From JBFMDN01 sp040753915 (GTDB taxonomy: Bacteria > Desulfobacterota > Desulfomonilia > Desulfomonilales > Desulfomonilaceae), in contig JBFMDN010000036.1 in assembly GCA_040753915.1 (NCBI GenBank), forward strand, positions 1-55,820: a stretch of DNA of 55,820 nucleotides. The letters run 5' to 3'. Of this stretch, positions 16,497 through 25,484 are shown in pieces. How positions within the stretch are numbered: the stretch's first letter is position 1; the number at the start of each line of letters is the position of its first letter. The notes below the pieces were generated by a model that had not been told where the DNA came from, ran no database searches, and worked only from the letters and a program-made list of their open reading frames with translations. The position numbers and the translations under genes were made by a program.

Positions 16497-17834
16497 TCAG
16501 ACAAACAGTCGATGCTTGTGAATCTTCTTATAAAGCGTCTTCCTGTTGATTCCGAGGATCTGTGCAGCTTGGCTTTGGTTTCCACCTGTGTCTGCCAGTA
16601 CCTTCATGATGTGCTCTTTTTCCAGATCCTCCAGGCTTCGGGGTTCCTGCGCCACATGTCTTGAGTGGACAAAGACGTGCGACGGTAAGTCATCGGGATC
16701 GATCACGGGCGAGCGCGACAGGATAGCTGCCTTCACGACGACCGATCTCAATTCTCGAACGTTTCCCGGCCATCCATACGATTGCAAGACCTGCATCGCC
16801 TCACGACTGATCCGCTTGCTTGCCTTGTGGAATCCGTTTTTCTTGAGGAAATGGTCAGCGAGCGCCGGAATGTCTTCCACATGCTCGCGAAGAGCCGGAA
16901 GCGCGATCCTGACCACGTCCATTCGGTACAAGAGGTCTTGACGAAGGGCTCCTTTCGCCGCGGCGTCCCGCAAATTCACATTCGTGGCCAGCACAATTCT
17001 CGTATCAACTTCCCTCTCGCGTGTCTCGCCCAGCCGACGGAACCGTTTGGTCTCGAGAAAGCGCAAGAATTTCTTCTGCATGTCCAAATCAATATTTCCG
17101 ATCTCATCGAAAAAAATCGTTCCCTTGTTGCTCTCTTCTACCAACCCTTTCTTGGCGTCGCTCGCCCCAGAAAAAGCCCCTTTCGTATGACCGTACAATT
17201 CGCTTCCAGCCAGATTGTCGTTGAGCAGGCCGCAGTCCACTACCACGAACGGCTGATCGCGCCTTGCACTCAGAGAATGAATCTGCCGAGCGAGAACGTC
17301 TTTGCCTACACCGGTCTCTCCCTGGATCAGAACGGTTACGTCGGTCAGAGCTACCTGTTGGGCCAGTTCGTAGACTTCACCCATCGCCGGGCTCGAGCAT
17401 CGGACGAATTCACCATCGTCGTTCGCCGCTTCCCACATGGGCCACGTGCCCAGGGCAGGAGCTTTTGCATTTTCCTGCGTGAACTGCTGGATCAGAGCGA
17501 GCAACTCGGATAGCTTGAACGGTTTCGTAACGTAATCTCTTGCTCCAAGCTTCATTGAATCAACCGCGGTTCGAACGTCGCCGTACCCGGTTATCATGAC
17601 GACGGCAGTGCGAGGTGCCTTCTTTCTGATCCTCTTCAGAACCTCGATTCCGTCCATGTTGGGGAGCCTGATGTCGAGAAGGACGAGGTCGAAATGCTGT
17701 TCGTTTACAAGTTTGAGTCCTTCTTCGCCCGTGTCGGTTGTCGTGACCTGGTAACCTTCCAGACCCAATTCATTCTGCAACAGACGCCTGATGTTTTCCT
17801 CGTCATCGATTGCAAGAATTTTTCCACGGTGCAT
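16497..17834 (-). CDS. NtrC-family sigma-54-dependent response regulator
   Basis: A 445-residue activator: receiver domain (1-120, phospho-acceptor Asp54 in LLDIRLP), AAA+ domain (about 145-370) with Walker A GETGVGKD and Walker B FFDEIG, and a Fis-type helix-turn-helix at the end (GGNQSQAAQILGINRKTLYKKI). The sigma-54 contact loop reads GAFSGA instead of GAFTGA, a conservative Thr-to-Ser change. No kinase gene is adjacent; candidates are the degenerate kinase at 1524-2759 and the hybrid kinase at 21918-23927. It probably activates the sigma-54 promoter just downstream of it. Confidence 0.93.
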   Translation of the reverse strand: MHRGKILAIDDEENIRRLLQNELGLEGYQVTTTDTGEEGLKLVNEQHFDLVLLDIRLPNMDGIEVLKRIRKKAPRTAVVMITGYGDVRTAVDSMKLGARDYVTKPFKLSELLALIQQFTQENAKAPALGTWPMWEAANDDGEFVRCSSPAMGEVYELAQQVALTDVTVLIQGETGVGKDVLARQIHSLSARRDQPFVVVDCGLLNDNLAGSELYGHTKGAFSGASDAKKGLVEESNKGTIFFDEIGNIDLDMQKKFLRFLETKRFRRLGETREREVDTRIVLATNVNLRDAAAKGALRQDLLYRMDVVRIALPALREHVEDIPALADHFLKKNGFHKASKRISREAMQVLQSYGWPGNVRELRSVVVKAAILSRSPVIDPDDLPSHVFVHSRHVAQEPRSLEDLEKEHIMKVLADTGGNQSQAAQILGINRKTLYKKIHKHRLFV

Positions 17835-18296
17835 CGCTCAGTCCCCTCTCGTTTGCCGAGTCGCACAATTGCTCCTCACAAACAACTCATACAATTTTCT
17901 CTGGACCACGAGCTCTCCAAGCGACGGGAAACCATTCGGAAGCAGGTGTGTAGGCCGGCTGAAGATCCATAGCGTAGGGGCAACATGGACAACCGATTGT
18001 GGCCGGCCCGATGCACGTCAAGTTTAGCGTAAGAGAGAGGGGGTAAAAAATCAAGCTTTCAAGCATAGTTGGCACGTACTTTTCATTTATGCCACGTTAT
18101 GACAAGGCTGACATAATTGGCTAATATGATTACTTTTTCCGTTTTCTTTTCTCTTGACTTGCCCATCTGCCAGGGGTATCATGATCTTACCTCTTAAAAG
18201 CTGCTCTCACGGCCAGTCGTAACCTCATCACTCCAATTCTCTCATTATACGAGAATAACCCGATTTATCCCCTGCTTGCGAAGGAGTTTGCAGATT
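17835..18296. other. divergent intergenic control region
   Basis: The region between the NtrC-type gene and the AOR operon has no gene. It holds the sigma-70-like promoter at 18154-18182. A spaced inverted pair TGGCA/TGCCA lies near 18074-18098. A perfect 6-base inverted repeat ATTCTC-N9-GAGAAT is at 18236-18256 in the leader. Either repeat could be an operator; neither matches a motif I can name. Confidence 0.35.
18154..18182 (+). promoter_or_regulatory. sigma-70-type promoter of the short-AOR operon
   Basis: TTGACT and TATCAT are separated by exactly 17 bases, each one mismatch from the housekeeping consensus. The start point would be near 18189, giving a leader of about 108 bases before the AOR ATG. 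Confidence 0.55.
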
Positions 18297-20033
18297 ATGG
18301 ACAAGATACTGAGAATTGACATGGGGGCGGAAGGTGGACCCAAAGCCAGCGCAGTTCCGGTGGGACCATACGCTGGACTGGGTGGCCGTGCTCTGACCTC
18401 GGCAATCATTTCAAAAGAAGTCCCGCCGCTTTGCCATGCATTGGGCGCCGACAACAAGCTGGTCCTCGCTCCCGGGCTTCTCAGCGGGACCATCGCGGCG
18501 GTGTCAGGCCGACTCTCTGTGGGGTGCAAGAGCCCTCTAACAGGTGGAATAAAGGAAGCCAACGCAGGAGGACAGGCTGCCCAAACCTTGGCGAGGTTGG
18601 GGTATGCAGCCATCGTGCTCGAGGGAAAGCCAAAAGATGATTCCGTGTACAAGGTTGTGATCAACAAAGACGGAGTAACGATAACTCCGGACAACACGCT
18701 GAAATTATTAGGCAACTATGCCCTCATCGATAAGGTTAAACAGGCGTATGGCGACAAGGTGGCGTGCATCTCCATAGGCCCCGCAGGTGAAATGAAGATG
18801 AGCTCGGCGTCGGTAGCTTGCACGGACATGGAGATGAGACCTACCAGACACGCAGGCCGCGGGGGCGTTGGCGCGGTAATGGGCGCGAAAGGTGTTAAGG
18901 TCATCATTCTCGACGACAGTGGCACGAAGATGCGTGAGCCCTCAAACCCCGCTGCTTTCCAAGAAGCTAACAAGAAATGGGTTGAAGGTCTCAAGCGTCA
19001 CGCTGTCACCGGAGAAGGACTGCCGGCGTACGGCACGAATGTGCTCACTAACGTTCTCAACGAAGCCGGAGGCTACCCGACTCGGAACTTCTCGTCCGGA
19101 CGCTTCGAGGGACACGACAAGATTAGCGGAGAAACCCAGGCTGCCTTGGAGGTCAAGCGTCAGGGGTCGGCCACGCACGGGTGCCATCGGGGCTGTATCA
19201 TCCAGTGCTCGGGAATCTTTAACGACAAGGATGGTAATTACCTCACCAAGCAGCCGGAATATGAGACGGTCTGGTCTCACGGAGGCAATTGTGGGATAGA
19301 CGATCTTGACGCTATTGCCATGCTGGATCGACTTGACGACGACTATGGCGTCGATACAATAGAAATGGGGGCTACCATAGGGGTTGCGATGGAGGCTGGT
19401 GTCGCGAAGTTCGGTGACGCGCAGGCGGCCATCAACTTGGTGCACGAAGTGGGCCAGGGAACCCCACTGGGGAGGATATTGGGAAATGGCGCCGCGGTCA
19501 CCGGCAAGGTGTTCGGCGTTGAGCGGGTACCGGTCGTGAAGGGCCAGTCTATGCCTGCATACGATCCTCGAGCGGTCATGGGGATCGGAGTGACCTATGC
19601 GACGAGCCCCATGGGTGCGGACCACACTTCAGGGTACGCGGTGGCCGCGAACATATTGAATGTTGGCGGATCGGTGGATCCCCTCAAGCCTGAGGGACAG
19701 GTGGATCTCTCACGGAATCTCCAAATCGCAACGGCAGCGGTGGATTCAACGGGCATGTGCCTGTTTGTCGCTTTTGCAGTGCTGGATCAGCCGGATACGT
19801 TCCAGGCCCTCATTGACATGATCAATGCCTTCTACGGACTCAGCCTGACGGCTGACAGCGTGGTAGAGCTGGGAAAGTCGGTTCTGAAAAACGAGAGAGA
19901 CTTTAACGAGAGAGCTGGCTTCACATCTGCTCATGACCGATTGCCGGAGTTCTTCAAGAGTGAGACTCTGCCCCCTCACAACGTGACTTTCACTGTCAAA
20001 GACCAGGATCTCGACAAGCTCTTCAACTGGTAG
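18297..20033 (+). CDS. short aldehyde ferredoxin oxidoreductase (AOR) family protein
   Basis: A 578-residue member of the AOR family of tungsten-bispyranopterin enzymes, usually acting on aldehydes or activated acids with ferredoxin. Typical parts are an N-terminal pterin-binding domain (GRALTSAIIS, SGRLSVGCKSPLTGG), RHAGRGGVGAVMGAKGVK at about residues 175-195, and cluster ligands CHRGCIIQC with a later GMC. The first glycine-rich turn (IDMGAEGGPKAS) differs from standard AORs, so it belongs to a divergent branch whose substrate is unknown. ATG 18297 with AAGGAG ten bases before is chosen over a TTG seven codons upstream. First gene of a four-gene plus-strand operon. Confidence 0.88.
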   Translation: MDKILRIDMGAEGGPKASAVPVGPYAGLGGRALTSAIISKEVPPLCHALGADNKLVLAPGLLSGTIAAVSGRLSVGCKSPLTGGIKEANAGGQAAQTLARLGYAAIVLEGKPKDDSVYKVVINKDGVTITPDNTLKLLGNYALIDKVKQAYGDKVACISIGPAGEMKMSSASVACTDMEMRPTRHAGRGGVGAVMGAKGVKVIILDDSGTKMREPSNPAAFQEANKKWVEGLKRHAVTGEGLPAYGTNVLTNVLNEAGGYPTRNFSSGRFEGHDKISGETQAALEVKRQGSATHGCHRGCIIQCSGIFNDKDGNYLTKQPEYETVWSHGGNCGIDDLDAIAMLDRLDDDYGVDTIEMGATIGVAMEAGVAKFGDAQAAINLVHEVGQGTPLGRILGNGAAVTGKVFGVERVPVVKGQSMPAYDPRAVMGIGVTYATSPMGADHTSGYAVAANILNVGGSVDPLKPEGQVDLSRNLQIATAAVDSTGMCLFVAFAVLDQPDTFQALIDMINAFYGLSLTADSVVELGKSVLKNERDFNERAGFTSAHDRLPEFFKSETLPPHNVTFTVKDQDLDKLFNW

Positions 20034-20056
20034 ACGTTCGTGTGTCCGATCCGGGA

Positions 20057-20079
20057 GAGGGCCTTTTCTGAAGGCCCTC
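20057..20079 (+). terminator. hairpin after the AOR gene
   Basis: A perfect 9-base stem GAGGGCCTT/AAGGCCCTC with a 5-base loop. A run of Ts does not follow directly (a TCTTTT comes 12 bases later), so it may be an attenuator or mRNA-stabilising hairpin rather than a full terminator, letting some transcription reach the next genes. Confidence 0.4.
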
Positions 20080-20131
20080 CTGGACCGGATTCTTTTCACT
20101 GTCCCATCTCCACTAATCAGACAGAGGTACC

Positions 20132-20740
20132 ATGTCAGCACGTACAACCCAGACTGTCGTTCGTATTTCGTGGCAGGGTGAAAATTTGGAGGCGTTTTTC
20201 CCAATCTTGCGAGAAGGGGTGCTCCTCACGGCTCAGACAGGGTGCAGCATACGGCGCTTGTTGTGCGATCAGCTAGGAATCCCAGGCGAATACGTGGACA
20301 ACCGAATCAACACCATTTTTCTTGATGGAAGAGCGGTGGACGACGTGGACAGATCAATGGTGCGGGACGGGTCCAGCTTGGCCTTGTCGGCCGCCATGCC
20401 GGGCCTGGTTGGCGCGACCATGCGCAAGGGCGGAATTCTTGCTTCCATGCGCGACGGCATCACTCATAGAGGTGACAATCCTTGTACGCCTGGAAAACAA
20501 GGAAGCTTGCGGTTGAAGCTGTACAACATGGTGGTCTCCGAGCTTGGTCCGGACATTCTCAAGACGGGTGTGTTGGTCGAAGCCGGAAGGATAGCCCGTC
20601 TTTTCGCCGATCAGACGGGCGATTTCTGGAAAGCCTGCGGCGCATGTCGAGTCGATGATCGACAGGTGGAGCCCGCTCATCTGAGCAAAACCCTCTCTCA
20701 GGAAGGATCTGATCTCGTGCGCCTCGTTGTCACTCCATAG
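20132..20740 (+). CDS. hypothetical protein linked to AOR
   Basis: A 202-residue soluble protein of no recognised function. The N-terminal half alternates strands and helices (VRISWQGENLEAFFP, CSIRRLLCDQLGIP, INTIFLDGRAVDDVD, LALSAAMPGLVGATMRKGG), which resembles a beta-grasp fold such as MoaD/ThiS but lacks a C-terminal Gly-Gly. The second half contains CGACRVDDRQ near residue 170. Its position between an AOR and a FIST protein suggests a role in enzyme assembly or sensing. AGAGG stands before the ATG. Confidence 0.7.
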   Translation: MSARTTQTVVRISWQGENLEAFFPILREGVLLTAQTGCSIRRLLCDQLGIPGEYVDNRINTIFLDGRAVDDVDRSMVRDGSSLALSAAMPGLVGATMRKGGILASMRDGITHRGDNPCTPGKQGSLRLKLYNMVVSELGPDILKTGVLVEAGRIARLFADQTGDFWKACGACRVDDRQVEPAHLSKTLSQEGSDLVRLVVTP

Positions 20741-20763
20741 AGAAAGCTGTCAGGGAGGAACCG

Positions 20764-21921
20764 ATGCTCAAGGCGGCCACAGCGGCATTCAAGGGCGAGT
20801 ACTCTCGGGAAATCGGTCTGCAATTGGGAAATCGTCTGGTAAGTACGCTCGGGGAAATTCCTGCAGCCTGTTGGCTCTTCTGCTCGACTCAGAAACGCGT
20901 GGAGGATCTCCTCCGAGGCGTGATCGAAGCATGCGAGTGTGATAATCTGATAGGATGTACGACAGACGGGGAGTTGTCGGGTGACGGTTTCAGCACGGGA
21001 TCCGCGGTTCTGGCGGGCATCGCTACCGACGAGATTCAATTTCATCGGGCGCACGCCTCAGGTTTGGCACGGGAAGGTGAAGTGGCAGGCAGACAGCTCG
21101 CCGAGAAGTTCCCGCCTCAGGTAACCTATCTGCAAGTATTCTCGGACGGGCTGACCGGAAATGGGTCTGCCATCATTCGGGGGATCCAGTCAGTCCTTGG
21201 ACAGGGGGTCTGCATCCACGGAGGGACCGCAGGAGACGACGGGCGTTTCGAGCGCACTCTTCAGTTCGATGGAACGAAGATCCTGACCGATGCAATTGTG
21301 GGCATGGCGTTCACAGGAGAGTTCAAGTTTGGAACCGGGGTGCAAAGCGGCTGGTCTCCGGTTGGCATTGCCAAGAGGGTTACTCGAGCGTGGGAAAACG
21401 TAGTCTATGAGCTGAACGGTCAGCCTGCTCTCGAAGTGTATGAGCGCTTCCTTGGCAAGCACGCAAACAGGCTTCCTGCAGTGGGCGTGGAATATCCCCT
21501 CGGTCTGGTCCCAGGGCAGGCAGATGTTGAAGAAGAGGACTTTTTCCTTCTCAGAGCTACCATGTCGGTGAACCGTGACCAAGGATCGATCGCTTTTGCC
21601 GGCGAGATTCCGGAGGGATCTTTAGTACGACTGACATGCGGCGATTACGGTTCAATTCTGGCAGCCGCAGAAAGTGCTGCGCACCATGCTGTCAAAGATC
21701 TTGGCGATATTCCCATCGGAATCGTCTTCGTATATTCGTGTATGGCGCGCAAGATAGTTCTCGGAAGGCGAACAGGGGAAGAGTTGGAGCGTATCAAGGC
21801 CGTCGTAGGCAATACGGTTCCGATCGTCGGGTTCTACACGTACGGCGAATACTGTCCGGTCAAAGGGAGACAAAACTGTTTCCACAATGAAACGGTGACG
21901 ATCTCGGTGATCGGGGCATGA
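20764..21921 (+). CDS. FIST-domain sensory protein
   Basis: A 385-residue protein with FIST_N and FIST_C domains, which bind small ligands, probably amino-acid-like, in signal transduction. Recognisable blocks are LIGCTTDGELSGDGF (about 62-76), VCIHGGTAGDDGRFERTLQF (about 148-167) and GFYTYGEYCPV near the end, the FIST_C signature. Its stop overlaps the ATG of the hybrid kinase, so it most likely delivers a signal to that kinase. A strong GGGAGG precedes the start. No signal peptide, so sensing is intracellular. Confidence 0.92.
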   Translation: MLKAATAAFKGEYSREIGLQLGNRLVSTLGEIPAACWLFCSTQKRVEDLLRGVIEACECDNLIGCTTDGELSGDGFSTGSAVLAGIATDEIQFHRAHASGLAREGEVAGRQLAEKFPPQVTYLQVFSDGLTGNGSAIIRGIQSVLGQGVCIHGGTAGDDGRFERTLQFDGTKILTDAIVGMAFTGEFKFGTGVQSGWSPVGIAKRVTRAWENVVYELNGQPALEVYERFLGKHANRLPAVGVEYPLGLVPGQADVEEEDFFLLRATMSVNRDQGSIAFAGEIPEGSLVRLTCGDYGSILAAAESAAHHAVKDLGDIPIGIVFVYSCMARKIVLGRRTGEELERIKAVVGNTVPIVGFYTYGEYCPVKGRQNCFHNETVTISVIGA

Positions 21922-23927
21922 AGATGCACGAAATAAACGGTCTGAGGGAACGGGTCAAAGAGCTTGGCGATCTTGTCGAAGTGTCGGAGCGAAAGGCTGA
22001 CATTCTCACAAATCTTCTCAAAGAAGCCAACGCGGAATTTGAGCGAGCCCTTAACATTGTCGCGAGCTCGGAACGAAACTTCCGTACGGTCTTCGAGCAT
22101 GCTCCTGAAGCAATATACATAATTGATGCAGACACACGACAGATTCTCGACTGCAATTCCTTCATGGTGGACTGGCTCGGGTACTCCCGCGAAGAGCTGC
22201 TGACAATGCGGATGGACCAACTGGTATGTGCAGGCGGCCGCGATATCAGCGCCAATGTCCGACAGGCCATGGAACGTGGAATTGTAAGGGTCCAAGAACG
22301 GCGATACCGGAAAAAAGATGGCACGCGAGTTGATGCCGAAGTGACGGGCGCGAGCATAGAATACCAAGGAAAGCGTAGCCTTGCAATCCTCGTCCGAGAC
22401 GTTTCGGAACATCGGCAACTGGAAGAGCTGGCTCGCTATAAGGAGTTGTTCGACACTGTAGGCGACCCGGTATTCATCAATGACTACCAGGGCAGGTTCC
22501 TCGAGGTCAATGAAGGCGCCTGTACCCTTTCCGGCTATTCCCGCGATCAACTACTATCGAGAGCAGTCAAAGACCTGATTCCGATGGAGCAAAAGGCTCG
22601 CCTTACTATGAGCCTCGGACGTCTTCAAGTGGAAGAAGCGGTGAAGTTTGAGCTGGACATGATAACAAGCGCGGGAGACCTTATTCCCTTTGAGATTCAC
22701 GCAAGAAGTATTCATTACGGAGGCAATCCTGCCATCCTGAGCGTAGCTCGTGATCTAAGCGTTCGCAAGAAGCTGCAGAAAACGCTCATCAGGACGGAGC
22801 GGTTGGCTGCTGTAGGTGAAATGGCAAGTGGGGTGGCACACAACTTCAACAATCTCCTCCAAATGATTTTGGCCGCGGGACAGGCCGCCATCGCGATGCT
22901 CGACGCGGGGCGAATCGACAATTGTCGCAAGGCCCTTGACACGATCCTTGGTTCCTGCGAACGCGGGGCAGATATTGTCAAACGGATCAAGGAATTTACC
23001 CAAGAGGATGTCGGAGCCGCGCGCGAAGCACAGGTTTTTGATCTGTGCGAGCTGGTTCGGGAAGCGGTGGAGCTTATACAGCCTCTTCTGAAAGATCCCA
23101 CGGGTTCCCGCAAGTATGAGGTCCGCGTCAGTAATCTCGAGAAAATTTTCGTAAGGGGCCGTCCTTCAGAGATTTACGAGGTGGTAGTCAATCTCTTAAG
23201 AAACGCCCTGGAAGCCATGCCCGGTGGTGGTGCCGTGGAGGTGTCATCAAGCAGGGCAAACCACCAGGTGTTTCTTAAGGTGTCGGATGAGGGAGTTGGC
23301 ATTCCGCGGCATAATCTGCAGAGAATCTTTGATCCCTTTTTCACGACGAAAGGTCTCAAGAGCAGCGGCTTGGGCCTCTCTTCGAGCTATGGCATCGTAA
23401 AGAGCCATGGGGGAGACATCCAGGTGGATAGCTCGGAAGGGAAGGGGGCAACGTTTACCGTCCGGCTCCCGGAAGCCGTGAAGGAAGAGGCCGTCCAAGT
23501 CCCGCACGAAGCCCAAGGGGAGTGGCCGGAGATCAACCTGCTGGTGGTAGACGACGAGGCGTACATAATCAAGGCAATAGAAATGTTCTTTCAGGATTCC
23601 GAGATTCGAGTTCTCGGTGCTTCTTCAGGTCGTGAAGGATTGCGAATTTACTTGGAAGAAAAGATAGACGCTGTCCTGTGTGACCTCGGAATGGACGAAA
23701 TGAGCGGATGGGAAGTTGGACAAGTGATCAGGGATTCCTGCCGCGAGAGGGGCATTCGCAAGACCCCGTTCGTGGCGTATACGGGCTGGGACCACGGCAT
23801 CGATCCTGAGCACCTGGCAGAATATGGAATAGACAGACTCATTACCAAGCCCATACGAATGGAGCAGCTTCTTGAGACCATCCGAGAGCTCGTTTCAAAT
23901 CCGTTACCGCGGAGTGCTGCCCAGTGA
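21918..23927 (+). CDS. PAS-PAS hybrid histidine kinase
   Basis: A 669-residue soluble kinase: coiled coil (1-50), two PAS domains (about 52-165 and 173-285), HisKA with His308 in GVAHNFNNLL, an intact ATPase domain (NLLRNALEAMP, DEGVGIP, GLGLSSS), and a C-terminal receiver (about 535-655) with VVDDE and acceptor Asp in LCDLGMDEMSGW. The intact ATPase contrasts with the degraded kinase at 1524-2759. Coupling to the FIST gene suggests FIST is its sensor. No output domain is attached, so phosphate may pass to another regulator, possibly the NtrC-type protein nearby. Confidence 0.93.
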   Translation: MKMHEINGLRERVKELGDLVEVSERKADILTNLLKEANAEFERALNIVASSERNFRTVFEHAPEAIYIIDADTRQILDCNSFMVDWLGYSREELLTMRMDQLVCAGGRDISANVRQAMERGIVRVQERRYRKKDGTRVDAEVTGASIEYQGKRSLAILVRDVSEHRQLEELARYKELFDTVGDPVFINDYQGRFLEVNEGACTLSGYSRDQLLSRAVKDLIPMEQKARLTMSLGRLQVEEAVKFELDMITSAGDLIPFEIHARSIHYGGNPAILSVARDLSVRKKLQKTLIRTERLAAVGEMASGVAHNFNNLLQMILAAGQAAIAMLDAGRIDNCRKALDTILGSCERGADIVKRIKEFTQEDVGAAREAQVFDLCELVREAVELIQPLLKDPTGSRKYEVRVSNLEKIFVRGRPSEIYEVVVNLLRNALEAMPGGGAVEVSSSRANHQVFLKVSDEGVGIPRHNLQRIFDPFFTTKGLKSSGLGLSSSYGIVKSHGGDIQVDSSEGKGATFTVRLPEAVKEEAVQVPHEAQGEWPEINLLVVDDEAYIIKAIEMFFQDSEIRVLGASSGREGLRIYLEEKIDAVLCDLGMDEMSGWEVGQVIRDSCRERGIRKTPFVAYTGWDHGIDPEHLAEYGIDRLITKPIRMEQLLETIRELVSNPLPRSAAQ

Positions 23928-24033
23928 AAATGGGGCTAGTATGCGGGCCAGTAAGGATTTGGCTTGCTCCAGTCTCTGATCGAAGCCCGATCTGCAACCT
24001 GTGGGAAGTTTCCTCGAAAGGCTGCGCGCCCTG

Positions 24034-24345
24034 TTATTTCTCCGGTTCGCTGATCATTTCCCAGAGAGTGATGTTGACCGGCTCAGCGAGCAACTCATCA
24101 GCCTTGCCGAGAAAGTCCTTCAAATAGGGCATTTGAAGGTGCTCATCGAGGTCCTCTTTGCTGACCCAGTTCTCGTACAGGAAAAGTGTCGCTCTGTCAT
24201 CGAGCGACCGATGGAGATCGTAGTTGATACAACCAGCTTCCTGCCGAGTCGGTCCGACGAGCGCCATAACCGCTTCCCGCACTCTGTCCTCCATGCCGGG
24301 CTTGGCCCTGAAACGCGCCAAAACCGTCACTTTCTTTGCCGACAT
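24034..24345 (-). CDS. ABM-domain (antibiotic biosynthesis monooxygenase-like) protein
   Basis: A 103-residue dimeric ferredoxin-like fold protein of the ABM/YgiN type (VTVLARFRAKPGMEDRVREA, CINYDLHRS, LFLYENWVSKEDLDEHLQ). Such proteins act as cofactor-free quinol monooxygenases or as quinone or heme binding proteins. AGGAGG precedes the ATG. It is the last gene of the long minus-strand redox operon and converges with the kinase gene. A protective role against quinones or oxygen would fit an anaerobe but is inference. Confidence 0.85.
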   Translation of the reverse strand: MSAKKVTVLARFRAKPGMEDRVREAVMALVGPTRQEAGCINYDLHRSLDDRATLFLYENWVSKEDLDEHLQMPYLKDFLGKADELLAEPVNITLWEMISEPEK

Positions 24346-24346
24346 A

Positions 24347-24529
24347 TCATTCCTCCTCTGAGGGGGTCCACTCGCCGCATCCGCCGTGTGGGGGTTTTGG
24401 CTTGTTGAGTCTCCCACATTGGCCTCGGGTCGACGTGCTCACCCGGAAGAACGCCTCGTCAACAAGCTGTCGCTTTCCCTTCCAATCTTTGCAGGAGCCA
24501 CAAACTTGCTCGTCTTTCTCGATGTCCAT
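24347..24529 (-). CDS. small Cys-rich protein
   Basis: A 60-residue acidic protein with CGSCKDW and later RGQCGRL and HGGCGEW, so four cysteines in a C-x2-C...C...C arrangement that could bind one zinc or iron. GAGGGGG lies just before the ATG and overlaps the rubredoxin stop region; it ends one base before the ABM start. Function unknown; the pattern resembles small Zn-ribbon or rubredoxin-like proteins. Confidence 0.7.
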   Translation of the reverse strand: MDIEKDEQVCGSCKDWKGKRQLVDEAFFRVSTSTRGQCGRLNKPKPPHGGCGEWTPSEEE

Positions 24530-24539
24530 ATCTGCCCCC

Positions 24540-24701
24540 TCATGCCATCTTCTCAAAAAACTCTTTCCCGACCCCACAGTTTGGACAAAACCAGGAGTCA
24601 GGAAGAGCCTCGAAAGCTGTTCCTGGCGGAATATTGTTTTCAGGGTCTCCCACAAGAGGATCGTACACGTAGCCGCACGCGGTGCATTCCCATTTTTCCA
24701 T
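24540..24701 (-). CDS. rubredoxin
   Basis: A 53-residue rubredoxin, a one-iron electron carrier. Both knuckles are intact: CTACGYVYDP and FCPNCGVGKEFF, with the family GTAFEALPDSW between them. The ATG with GGGAGG upstream gives the normal length; a longer frame starting at 24743 is rejected. It probably carries electrons for the reductases or oxidoreductases of this operon, or serves in oxygen detoxification. Confidence 0.96.
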   Translation of the reverse strand: MEKWECTACGYVYDPLVGDPENNIPPGTAFEALPDSWFCPNCGVGKEFFEKMA

Positions 24702-24727
24702 AGAAGACCTCCCTTTTTCCTTGCGGA

Positions 24728-25408
24728 CTACGCCAAGCCGCAAGCCCGGAGCAGCGGTTCTTTTCCGGTCTTCTGCATGATGACGCCGAGCCTGAGATTC
24801 CTGGTCTGGGGTCTACCGGACGCTGCTCTATAATACTTCAGCAGCTTTTCAACCAGCTCCATGATTTGATCATCACTAAGCCCCTTTGCGATCACTTCTC
24901 CCAGCATGGGCTCTTTCCCACCAGCTCCGCCGACCATGACGATCCAGCCATTCTTCAGCCCTATCAGACCGATGTCCTTGATGGCCGGTTCCACGCAGGA
25001 ATTGAAACAGCCAGCCACGCCAATCTTAACCTTGGCGGTGATTTTGGGAAACGGGTGAAATTCCTCCACCAGACGTTTGGCAAAACTGATCGTGTCGCGC
25101 TGTCCTCGCGTGCAAAAGGTGTTTCCCGGGCAGACCTTGACATATTGCTGGCAGAGGTGGGCGCCAGGCTTCGGTTTGACCCCCAGGGCATCATAGACCT
25201 GGTCCAGGTGCTCTTCTCGGATGCCTATGAGTCCCAACCGTTGGGCACCTGTTATCTTGAGCGTTTTCGCCCCGTACTGCTCTGCGACTGCGGCTACACG
25301 CTTGGCGGTTTCCAGGTCCAGCACACCACCCAAGAGCGGAGCCATGATAGCATAAGTTTCACCGTCTCTCTGAAGGATGGCCGCCTTGCTCGGAATATCG
25401 TCTTTCAT
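24728..25408 (-). CDS. small sulfite/nitrite reductase-like hemoprotein, copy 1
   Basis: A 226-residue, single-unit member of the siroheme sulfite/nitrite reductase family, like the small assimilatory-type sulfite reductases of anaerobes. It has a ferredoxin-like half domain (about 10-75) and the coupled siroheme/[4Fe-4S] ligands CPGNTFC and GCFNSC (C-x5-C...C-x3-C). Substrate is not certain. A tandem paralogue lies directly upstream in the operon. Start ATG is followed by MKDDIPSKAAILQ, which aligns with the start of the paralogue. Confidence 0.87.
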   Translation of the reverse strand: MKDDIPSKAAILQRDGETYAIMAPLLGGVLDLETAKRVAAVAEQYGAKTLKITGAQRLGLIGIREEHLDQVYDALGVKPKPGAHLCQQYVKVCPGNTFCTRGQRDTISFAKRLVEEFHPFPKITAKVKIGVAGCFNSCVEPAIKDIGLIGLKNGWIVMVGGAGGKEPMLGEVIAKGLSDDQIMELVEKLLKYYRAASGRPQTRNLRLGVIMQKTGKEPLLRACGLA

Positions 25409-25484
25409 GACTGGGCCCTTTTTTGCAGGACAAGCCCCATGGTTAACGAGAGGCCATGGTTGTCAATCCGCGACTCATCTTGAA

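Noticed and set aside
18073..18090. TGGCACGTACTTTTCA as a sigma-54 promoter for the short AOR
   Set aside because: The invariant GC at -12 is TC, and a better sigma-70 promoter lies about 80 bases downstream.
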